The translations under genes were made by a program, and so were the position numbers. Shown here piece by piece: positions 27,843 through 35,699 of a DNA stretch of 38,815 nt. The DNA is taken from positions 1 through 38,815 of the forward strand of contig CALJGK010000062.1 of assembly GCA_938075195.1 (NCBI GenBank), read 5' to 3'. Numbering within the stretch: the first letter of the stretch is position 1; the number at the start of each line of letters is the position of its first letter. This stretch comes from an uncultured SAR86 cluster bacterium (GTDB lineage: Bacteria; Pseudomonadota; Gammaproteobacteria; Magnimaribacterales; Magnimaribacteraceae). The notes beneath the pieces are model-generated. The model was not told the DNA's origin. It saw nothing but the letters and a program-made list of their open reading frames with translations, and did no database searches.

Positions 27843-29243
27843 ATGAAAATTAGAAAATTAAAATCTGCTGAAGACATCAAAAAATTTTTAGAGTCATCTA
27901 AAACAGAATACGTCAAAGTTGCGATTACAGATATCGACGGTATTCTCCGTGGTAAATACATGCATGTTGATAAATTCATCAAATCTTCAAAAAAAGGTTT
28001 TGGGTTCTGTGATGTGATATTTGGATGGGATAGCAATGATGAATTATATGAATTTAGTAACACATCGGAAGAAGAGCTTGTCACTGGATGGCACACTGGT
28101 TTCCCTGATGCCAAAGCATCTATCGTCCCAGGATCAGGAAGAGTAATACCCTTCGAGGAAAATACACCTCTTTTTTTAGCTGAGTTATCAGACGATTCAG
28201 TGTGCCCAAGAGGAGTGTTAAAGAAAATTCTTGGGACTTTAAAAGAGAATGGCATCCAATCAAAGTCAGCATTTGAGTATGAATTCTTTCTTTTTGATGA
28301 AACCCCACATACGATTCGGGAGAAAAAATTTAAAAAGTTAAAAAATTTCACACCTGGCATGTATGGTTACTCTGTTTTAAGAAGCAGTACACATTCAGAT
28401 CTTTATCAACAATTACTCAACCTTTGTGTAGACATGGATATGCATTTGGAGGGTCTGCATACTGAAACCGGTCCTGGAGTTTTGGAAGCAGCAATCATGG
28501 TTGATGAGTCAATTAATTCAGCAGATAAGGCAACTCTATTTAAGACTTTTTCAAAAGTACTGTTTCAAAAAAATAATTTAATGGCGAACTTTATGGCGAA
28601 ATGGTCTGGACAATATCCAGGACAGTCAGGACATATTCATGTGTCTCTTCAAGACCTAGAAGGCAAATCCTTATTCAGCTCCACTAAAGAGAATCAACTA
28701 CCTAAAGACTTCACTTATTTTATAGGTGGCTTGCAAAAATATATGCGAGAATTTTCTGTAATGATTGCTCCAACAGTCAATTCCTATAAAAGACTTTGTC
28801 CTGGAGCTTGGGCTCCTATAAATATGACTTGGGGAGTTGAGAATAGAACAACAGGCTTTAGGGCGATAACGGGTGATGCAGATAGTCAACGTATTGAGAA
28901 TAGGTTACCGGGCGCGGACTCTAATCCTTATCTAGCCTTGGCTGCTACTCTTGGAGCAGGGTATCTTGGCATTAAAGAAAAAATAGAACCCACTCCTGAA
29001 ACACAAGGCGGTGCATATGACCTAAAACTTGATAGAAAATATCAAGTCCCTTCCGATTTAGGTGAAGCTGCAAAATTATTCAAACAATCTGAATCTGCAA
29101 AAAATTTATTTGGTGAGACTTTTGTAAATCATTTTGCAAATACGAGAACATGGGAATATGAAGAATTTAAAAAAAATAAGAATCCTTTTGATTCTTCTAT
29201 TATTTCAACGTGGGAACTCGAAAGATATTTTGAAATTATATAA
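27843..29243 (+). CDS. Glutamine synthetase-like enzyme (candidate gamma-glutamyl-amine ligase)
   Basis: ITDIDGILRGKYM N-terminus; EYEFFLFDE, GPGVLEAAI, SGHIHVSLQD, NSYKRLCPGAWAPINMTWGVENRTTGFR, ENRLPGADSNPYLALAA. Confidence 0.88.
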   Translation: MKIRKLKSAEDIKKFLESSKTEYVKVAITDIDGILRGKYMHVDKFIKSSKKGFGFCDVIFGWDSNDELYEFSNTSEEELVTGWHTGFPDAKASIVPGSGRVIPFEENTPLFLAELSDDSVCPRGVLKKILGTLKENGIQSKSAFEYEFFLFDETPHTIREKKFKKLKNFTPGMYGYSVLRSSTHSDLYQQLLNLCVDMDMHLEGLHTETGPGVLEAAIMVDESINSADKATLFKTFSKVLFQKNNLMANFMAKWSGQYPGQSGHIHVSLQDLEGKSLFSSTKENQLPKDFTYFIGGLQKYMREFSVMIAPTVNSYKRLCPGAWAPINMTWGVENRTTGFRAITGDADSQRIENRLPGADSNPYLALAATLGAGYLGIKEKIEPTPETQGGAYDLKLDRKYQVPSDLGEAAKLFKQSESAKNLFGETFVNHFANTRTWEYEEFKKNKNPFDSSIISTWELERYFEII

Positions 29244-29251
29244 ATAAGACT

Positions 29252-30352
29252 ATGAAAACTGGATTAGTATTTCACGAACTTTATCTCTGGCACCATACGG
29301 GCAATCACGCAGATTATGTCCCTTATGGTTTTCCTGTAGAACCTCTCCATCATTCTGAAAGCCCTGATTCAAAAAGAAGGATAAAGAATTTAATGGAAGT
29401 CTCTGGACTCTACGACAAACTTATAAAGATAAAACCTAGAAAGGCAACCAAGGAGGAAATTCTCTTATTTCATACCGAAAAACATTATAACCACATGAAG
29501 TCTTTAAATGATTCGATAAGTGTTAATGCTGGAATAAGCACACCAACAGGTATTGGAAGTTTTGATATAGCCCTACTTTCCACTGGTGGTGTTATTGAAG
29601 CCTTGGACCATATCATTGAAGGAAAGGTTGATAATGCCTATGCCTTAGTCAGGCCACCTGGTCATCATGCCATGCCTAATAAAGCAATGGGTTTTTGCTT
29701 GTTTGGTAACGCCGCCATAGCAGGTAAGCATGCTTTAAAGAATAAAGGTCTTAATAAGATCGCATTCGTAGACTGGGATGTTCATCATGGTAATGGAACT
29801 CAAGCAGCTTTTTATGATGATCCTAATGCCCTAACGATATCCATTCACCAGGATCGTAACTTTCCTTCTAACTCAGGACTGGTGTCAGAGAATGGTGAAG
29901 GTTTAGGAAGTGGTTACAATATTAATATACCCCTTCCGCCAGGTTCGGGGGTAGGAGCTTACGAAGCCGCCTTTGATAGAGTTGTGATACCAGCCATTGA
30001 ACAATACAAACCCGAATTAATTATTGTTCCATCAGGATTTGATGGGGGTGCCGGTGATCCTATTGGTAGGCAAATGCTTACCAGCGAAGGATTTAAGTCG
30101 TTAACTAAAAAAATTATGAAGTCAGCTCAAGAGCTTTGCAATGGGAGAATTCTTATGACCCATGAAGGTGGTTATAGTGCTGCTACAGTGCCATTTTTTG
30201 CACATGCTGTTATTGAAACTCTAGCTGAAGAAAATATGGGTATTGAAGATCCCTTTCAAGCAATAATAGGGAATCTTGGTCAACAAGAACTCCAACCTCA
30301 CCAGGATAATCTAATCAAAGAAGTTGAATTACTTCTGCAAAACATTAAATAG
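29252..30352 (+). CDS. Histone deacetylase-like amidohydrolase (class II HDAC/acetylpolyamine amidohydrolase superfamily)
   Basis: RPPGHHAMPNKAMGFCLFGNAAIA, VDWDVHHGNGTQ, SGFDGGAGDP, THEGGYS. Confidence 0.92.
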   Translation: MKTGLVFHELYLWHHTGNHADYVPYGFPVEPLHHSESPDSKRRIKNLMEVSGLYDKLIKIKPRKATKEEILLFHTEKHYNHMKSLNDSISVNAGISTPTGIGSFDIALLSTGGVIEALDHIIEGKVDNAYALVRPPGHHAMPNKAMGFCLFGNAAIAGKHALKNKGLNKIAFVDWDVHHGNGTQAAFYDDPNALTISIHQDRNFPSNSGLVSENGEGLGSGYNINIPLPPGSGVGAYEAAFDRVVIPAIEQYKPELIIVPSGFDGGAGDPIGRQMLTSEGFKSLTKKIMKSAQELCNGRILMTHEGGYSAATVPFFAHAVIETLAEENMGIEDPFQAIIGNLGQQELQPHQDNLIKEVELLLQNIK

Positions 30353-30354
30353 CT

Positions 30355-31113
30355 ATGCAAAAAATTTTTAATCTAGATGGCAAAACAGCCGTTGTCACAG
30401 GAGCCTCTTCCGGTCTCGGAAAACATTTCGCCAAGACTCTTTCTGCCGCGGGCGCAAATTTGGTCATATGTGCAAGAAGAATGCAGAATCTTGAAGAACT
30501 CAAAGATGAGATCGATGGGGAAGTTCTTGTCCTGCCCTTAGATGTGACTTCCGAAGATAGTGTTAAAGAGCTATTTTCAGAGATAAATAATTCTGTCGGT
30601 GCTCCAGATATATTAATTAATAATGCCGGCACATCTGATCCTAGAAGATTCAAGGATTTAGATGAGGAGAGCTGGAATTATGTTCTAGACACAAACCTTA
30701 ATGGTGCTTACAGAGTCGCCAAGAGTTTTACAGACTCTCTACTTGAAGAGAATAAACCAGGAAGTATAGTAAATATTGCTTCCATTTTAGGGCTGCGGGT
30801 AGGATTAAATCTTGCAAGCTATGCAACAGCTAAAGCTGGATTAGTTCAACTTACTAAAAGTATGGCCTTAGAGCTTGCACGATCAAATATCAGAGTTAAT
30901 GCTATAGCCCCTGGCTATATCTTGACGGAAATTAATAATGAGTTTTTTGCAACTGAAGAAGGCCAAAGCTATATAAGAAATATCCCTATGAACAGATTAG
31001 GTCTTGAATCAGACCTTGATGGAGTGTTGTTGTTACTGGCAAGCGAGGCCTCGGCATTTATGACAGGTTCAATTATTCCTGTAGATGGCGGACATCTTAT
31101 TAATCCCCTATAG
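30355..31113 (+). CDS. Short-chain dehydrogenase/reductase
   Basis: FNLDGKTAVVTGASSGLGKHFA, NNAGTSDPR, ASILGLRVGLNLASYATAKAGL, VDGGHLI. Confidence 0.92.
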   Translation: MQKIFNLDGKTAVVTGASSGLGKHFAKTLSAAGANLVICARRMQNLEELKDEIDGEVLVLPLDVTSEDSVKELFSEINNSVGAPDILINNAGTSDPRRFKDLDEESWNYVLDTNLNGAYRVAKSFTDSLLEENKPGSIVNIASILGLRVGLNLASYATAKAGLVQLTKSMALELARSNIRVNAIAPGYILTEINNEFFATEEGQSYIRNIPMNRLGLESDLDGVLLLLASEASAFMTGSIIPVDGGHLINPL

Positions 31114-31114
31114 A

Positions 31115-32539
31115 TTATTTAACAATCTTAATCACTCTTCCAATCGATAAGAGTTTGTCAGGGTAATCTCCGTTTATGAGACGTAATTGATCTTCAGCAT
31201 CATTAGCTATGCTGCTTCTCAAGGCTAAGGATTTGTAGGTGTCTTCTTTCTTTACTTTATAAGAAGACAATCTTAAAGGTTTGGCTAATTTCTTCTCTCC
31301 TTCTTTTAATGTTCTAAATGAATTGATGATCTTCAAGAAGTTAGTGTCAAATTGAGAAAGGTTTGTATTTTCATTTTTTAAATAACCAATGAATTGAAAG
31401 ACCTGATCTTGTTTAAATATAACCGCCATCCTAGTCATTCTTCCAGATTTAATAGCTTTTGTTGTGAAGGCTTCAAAACCATTTATTGTCAGGATTTGGT
31501 CATCATATGTATCAGAGGCGAAACGCCTCATGTACTCTTCGGGCGTTTCTTTATAGTTAAGGTCTTCAATAGTCATTTGTAAGATTGCCTCACCAAATGG
31601 CGAACTGAATACTAAAGTATTAGGCGTATTAATAATCTCCCAACTTGGAGGAGAAGACAGAAAGAGATCAAGTGATCCATGAAAGAATTCATCACCTCTT
31701 CTTACACCTGACTGTTCGGAATCTCCAAAAACCATTCCTTCAATCTTTTTGAGGAAAATATCATTATTAGTTTTTTCACCTTGCTTGTATGAAACACTAA
31801 CATTATTCAAAACTTCCTGAAGTCTTTGATCGTTTGAGGGGTGACTAGCAAATACGCCATGATAGCTTTTGGGTTCTTGTCCTCTTTGTTCGGCGATTTT
31901 TTTTGAGTAAACCTCTTGGTCCTTGAGAACAGATAATACTTCATACATACCTTGAGCCGAATATCCTTCTTGATAAATATATTGTGCTCCCAAGTCATCA
32001 GCCTCAAGCTCCATGTCTCTGCCATAACCTGACAACAGTGCTCCAGAAGCAAGATTAGCTAAGTTTCCTGCTGTTCTTCCTGAATTTATCTCAATCGCTG
32101 TTGATAAGACTCCCATAAGTTGAGATTGGGAATACTGCCTTACGCTATGCCTTGCTGTAACGTGACCTATTTCATGACCTAAAACAGCTGCAAGCTCCTC
32201 TTCACTGGATAGATAAGCCATCAATCCTCTATTGATATATATGTAACCTCCTGGAAGAGCAAAAGCATTTATGTCAGGGCTATCTAAAACAGTAAACCTA
32301 TAAATTAAGTTAGGCCTATGACTATTTGCTGCAAGAGATTCTCCTATAGACTGAACATAATCTTGAAGAGACTGATCTTGGTAAATAGGATTTTGTTTTA
32401 GAACTTGAGCATTATATTTTCGTCCCATCTGGATTTCTTGACTCTCACTAATCATTACAAAATCTTGTTTGCCAGTTACGGGATTTACAGAACAATTTGA
32501 TAAGCAAATAATAAATAAAGATAAAAATAAGTGTTTCAT
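31115..32539 (-). CDS. M48-family metalloprotease lipoprotein (BepA/LoiP-like) with LysM-like C-terminus
   Basis: Lipobox start MKHLFLSLFIICLSNC at 32539 (track start 32584 probably too long); HEIGHVTARH, MELEADDLGAQY; C-terminal YKVKKEDTYKSLALRS...DKLLSIGRVIKIVK. Confidence 0.85.
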   Translation of the reverse strand: MKHLFLSLFIICLSNCSVNPVTGKQDFVMISESQEIQMGRKYNAQVLKQNPIYQDQSLQDYVQSIGESLAANSHRPNLIYRFTVLDSPDINAFALPGGYIYINRGLMAYLSSEEELAAVLGHEIGHVTARHSVRQYSQSQLMGVLSTAIEINSGRTAGNLANLASGALLSGYGRDMELEADDLGAQYIYQEGYSAQGMYEVLSVLKDQEVYSKKIAEQRGQEPKSYHGVFASHPSNDQRLQEVLNNVSVSYKQGEKTNNDIFLKKIEGMVFGDSEQSGVRRGDEFFHGSLDLFLSSPPSWEIINTPNTLVFSSPFGEAILQMTIEDLNYKETPEEYMRRFASDTYDDQILTINGFEAFTTKAIKSGRMTRMAVIFKQDQVFQFIGYLKNENTNLSQFDTNFLKIINSFRTLKEGEKKLAKPLRLSSYKVKKEDTYKSLALRSSIANDAEDQLRLINGDYPDKLLSIGRVIKIVK

Positions 32540-33432
32540 TCTGATAATAATTTTACGGCCCTTTCTCCAAATTGATCCCACCAATCTTCGCCCATCTTTG
32601 TAATTCTCTCTATATTTGATTTACTTCTATCATCTAATCTTCTATTGACAGAATCAATTGGGGAATTGACTCTTAAGTAATACTCACCTATCAGTTCACC
32701 GGCTAATTCATGATCCAAACTACTTTCTACCATTAATCCGAATAAGTCATGCATCAGCCATCCTACGATACCCCATTTCATCGATGCCTCTCCGTTAAGA
32801 GATCTCTTACTTAAACCAGTTCCAATACTTAAAACCCTAATTTCCGTATCTGGAAAAAGCTTCTTGGCCTCGACATAACCGTGCAGAACAGGATGATTCG
32901 CAACTATTGCTCCATCAATAAGATATCTATCTCCTACTTTTGCAGTAGGATAATAAATTGGAGCTGCACTGGTAGCATCTGCAGCATCTACTAAAGAAAT
33001 ATTCTGATCTTCGGCGACATAAGAACGCAAGAGAACAGGATTCCTTTTTTGAATGTCATAACTCAGAACGGCAACAGGCTTATTTGATTCTCCTAAAGTA
33101 GATTGTCCAAAATAACTGGATAGCACTTCTCGTTTGCCAACGCTCGTATACTTAGGGTTACTTTGTAACAATCCTAACCTCAACTCCCAAGATGAAGACT
33201 GCATGGTTTTCTTTAAATTACTAGGAGCCCAGATATCCTCTAGATCTATTGTTGAAAAGCTTTTGGCTGCAAGAGCCAAACAAGATATTGCACCTGCTGA
33301 AGTGCCTACAAAATAATCAAATTTTTCATGGATTTTAACTCCCATTTCTTTTTCAAGGAGTCTTAGAAATCTTATAGAGGCGAGCGTTCTTACACCACCA
33401 CCATCCATAGAGAGAATATACTTAACTTTCAA
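32536..33432 (-). CDS. Patatin-like phospholipase
   Basis: SMDGGGVRTLASIRFL oxyanion motif, GTSAG nucleophile motif, DGAIVANHP. Confidence 0.9.
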   Translation of the reverse strand: MKVKYILSMDGGGVRTLASIRFLRLLEKEMGVKIHEKFDYFVGTSAGAISCLALAAKSFSTIDLEDIWAPSNLKKTMQSSSWELRLGLLQSNPKYTSVGKREVLSSYFGQSTLGESNKPVAVLSYDIQKRNPVLLRSYVAEDQNISLVDAADATSAAPIYYPTAKVGDRYLIDGAIVANHPVLHGYVEAKKLFPDTEIRVLSIGTGLSKRSLNGEASMKWGIVGWLMHDLFGLMVESSLDHELAGELIGEYYLRVNSPIDSVNRRLDDRSKSNIERITKMGEDWWDQFGERAVKLLSE

Positions 33433-33468
33433 ATTAAACTTGGTTTATTGTAGAAAGTTTAAAGCAAG

Positions 33469-34656
33469 TTAAAAGTAATTTGAAATTATTTTTCCTGAAG
33501 CAAAAGAAAGCGTCCAACCATAGAATCCATGCCCAGAATTTATATATACGCCTTCTAAATTAGATGGGCCGATAAAAGGAATGCTTGAAGGGGTTAGAGG
33601 TCTGTCACCTGACCATGAATCTATTTTTACTGGATTATAATCTGCAAGATCTGGTGCTACTCTTTGTGCCAACTCTATAAGTTCTTGGATTCTTTTATGA
33701 TCATTAGTGTTGTTTCGAAAAAAATCGGCAAAGCCTGTTATTCTTATTTTCTTACCAAGTTTAGTAAAGAGTACCTTTTGATCTGATAGAGTTAGACTCA
33801 TATCAAAACTAACCTTTCCTCTTGGCAATGTTAAGCTGTAACCCCTTGCAGGGGTTATAGGAGATGGAGATTCAACTATATTCTCTGTTGATGACCCTCC
33901 GCAAACTATTATCTTTTCTGTTTCAATGAAGCCTTCATCAGTAGTCAAGCCTACTACTTTTGAATTATTATTTTTCAGTCCTTTTACATAAGTTTTAAAA
34001 TGGAAATTAGTTCCATTTTCTATAAGCCAATCTTTAAGACCTCTGCAAAAGAGAAGTGTATCTCCAGCTTCATCTGATTCTGAAAATATTGCTCCCGCAT
34101 ATCTATTATTCAGGGTTCCTATCGCTGGCTCTAAGGAGATCGCTTCTTCAATAGACATTGCCCTATTATCATTACCAAGGTTTTGTTTAAGCTTTAAATA
34201 TTTTATCTCATTCTTAAAATCCTTCTCTTTTTCAAAAAGCGCTATTTTTGAACTCCTCTGATGATCAAATTTTAGATTTAAGTGATCTTTCATTTCCTTA
34301 AGTAAAGACATAGAGGACAGAGACAGTTCAGCAAGCTGTAATTGATTTTGGTTATGCTTTTTTCTAGTGCAGTTAGCAGCGAAATGCTTTAGCCATTTTA
34401 AAGAGTTATGGTTAGGAGGGAGGTTAAAGCGGATACCTAAATCTCTATTCAAGACTATATTAAGAAGCTTTGGTAAAAGGCTTGGCTTCCCAAGTGGATC
34501 AGAGAAGCAATAAGAGAGCTGACCCCCATTTGCAAAACTAGCTCCACAAGCAACATCATGCTCTTTTTCAATGATTGTTACTTTATGACCTTTTTTGCAC
34601 AGATAATAGGCTGTGGTTAATCCAACAACTCCCGCTCCTATGATGTGAATGTGCAT
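33469..34656 (-). CDS. D-amino acid dehydrogenase-like FAD oxidoreductase (DadA family)
   Basis: MHIHIIGAGVVGLTTAYYLCKKGHKVTIIEKEHDVACGASFANGGQLSYCFSDPLGKPS; C-terminal GDRPLTPSSIPFIGPSNLEGVYINSGHGFYGWTLSFASGK. Confidence 0.88.
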   Translation of the reverse strand: MHIHIIGAGVVGLTTAYYLCKKGHKVTIIEKEHDVACGASFANGGQLSYCFSDPLGKPSLLPKLLNIVLNRDLGIRFNLPPNHNSLKWLKHFAANCTRKKHNQNQLQLAELSLSSMSLLKEMKDHLNLKFDHQRSSKIALFEKEKDFKNEIKYLKLKQNLGNDNRAMSIEEAISLEPAIGTLNNRYAGAIFSESDEAGDTLLFCRGLKDWLIENGTNFHFKTYVKGLKNNNSKVVGLTTDEGFIETEKIIVCGGSSTENIVESPSPITPARGYSLTLPRGKVSFDMSLTLSDQKVLFTKLGKKIRITGFADFFRNNTNDHKRIQELIELAQRVAPDLADYNPVKIDSWSGDRPLTPSSIPFIGPSNLEGVYINSGHGFYGWTLSFASGKIISNYF

Positions 34657-34710
34657 TGTAAGAATTCTAGCTAGCGCCGTAAGAATATAAAATTCTATTG
34701 TTAGTGAAAT

Positions 34711-35583
34711 CTATAACTTATAGTTATGGCTTAGCGTAAAAGAAATAAAATTTTCTTGAATATGTGACTTTGATATTTTTTTTGGTACGACCAAATAAAC
34801 ATCGCAGGAAGGTGCATCTTTTAATCTCCATATAAATTCAGACGAATTAAGTGAAGAGGCAGAAATTTGATCTAAAACAGATATGCCTAGACCTTTTTTT
34901 ACGCATGAAGCTGCCATAAGATATGAATCTGTTTTTGTAATAAAATTAGGTGTAAATTTTTTTTGAGAAAAATACGAATAAAGCTTTTCAGATAAGGGGC
35001 CTTCAATGCCAACAAAAGGTATGTTTTTTAAATCCTTAAGAGTTAAAATATTTTTTGAAAAAAGGTAATCCTTTGACCCCAGTACGACAAAGTTTCCTTC
35101 AAGTATTCTTATGCACTCCACATCCTCATAATCCTTAGCTTCAAAAGCTATTCCAAAATCAATGCTTCCATCTCTTAGGTGGTCTATCATTTCATCAAAA
35201 TGGTAAGCGTGAGTTTCAAATCTAGCACCAGGATTAATTGAAGAAAAATCTGAGACCAAAGTTGGTATGAGATCTAGACCTAATGTCGGTGCGCATCCAA
35301 GCCTTATTAGTCCTGATGGCTTAGAAGACATATTTTCTGTTAATTCTTTTAAATGATTCAAATCAGTATTTATCTTGTCCGCCTTCAAAAATATAGCATC
35401 TGCCTCAGGAGTAGGAAATAATCTTCCCTTAATTCTTGAGAATAATAAAAAACCTAACTGACTTTCTGTGTGAGCAAGTACTTTACTTATTGATGGTTGA
35501 GAGACATTAAGAAACGTTGCTGCTTCTGTTATAGTGCCTTTTGTGTAGATGGCATGGAATACTTCTAATTGTCTAGTTTTCAT
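34711..35583 (-). CDS. LysR-family transcriptional regulator
   Basis: N-terminal HTH MKTRQLEVFHAIYTKGTITEAATFLNVSQPSISKVLAHTESQLGFLLFSR; divergent from a TonB-dependent receptor gene. Confidence 0.93.
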   Translation of the reverse strand: MKTRQLEVFHAIYTKGTITEAATFLNVSQPSISKVLAHTESQLGFLLFSRIKGRLFPTPEADAIFLKADKINTDLNHLKELTENMSSKPSGLIRLGCAPTLGLDLIPTLVSDFSSINPGARFETHAYHFDEMIDHLRDGSIDFGIAFEAKDYEDVECIRILEGNFVVLGSKDYLFSKNILTLKDLKNIPFVGIEGPLSEKLYSYFSQKKFTPNFITKTDSYLMAASCVKKGLGISVLDQISASSLNSSEFIWRLKDAPSCDVYLVVPKKISKSHIQENFISFTLSHNYKL

Positions 35584-35596
35584 AGAATTAAAAAAA

Positions 35597-35618
35597 ATAG
35601 AGTATAACCTTAGTCTAT
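35597..35618. promoter_or_regulatory. Candidate LysR-type operator (imperfect inverted repeat)
   Basis: ATAGAGTA-TAACCT-TAGTCTAT; arms match at 7/8 positions; lies between the divergent LysR and TonB-receptor genes. Confidence 0.45.
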
Positions 35619-35699
35619 GGATTTAAATAAAACAAGAATTAGACTTCATTTGTCTTATCGGTAAAGTTAAAATCACTTATATTAAATTTTGGGGTAAAA

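Noticed and set aside
27836-28360. 174-aa minus-strand ORF in the track
   Set aside because: Lies antisense to the well-supported glutamine-synthetase-like gene; no recognisable domain or start context.
29252-30352. HDAC-like protein as evidence of eukaryotic sequence
   Set aside because: Bacterial HDAC-like amidohydrolases are common, and the gene sits in a compact bacterial operon.
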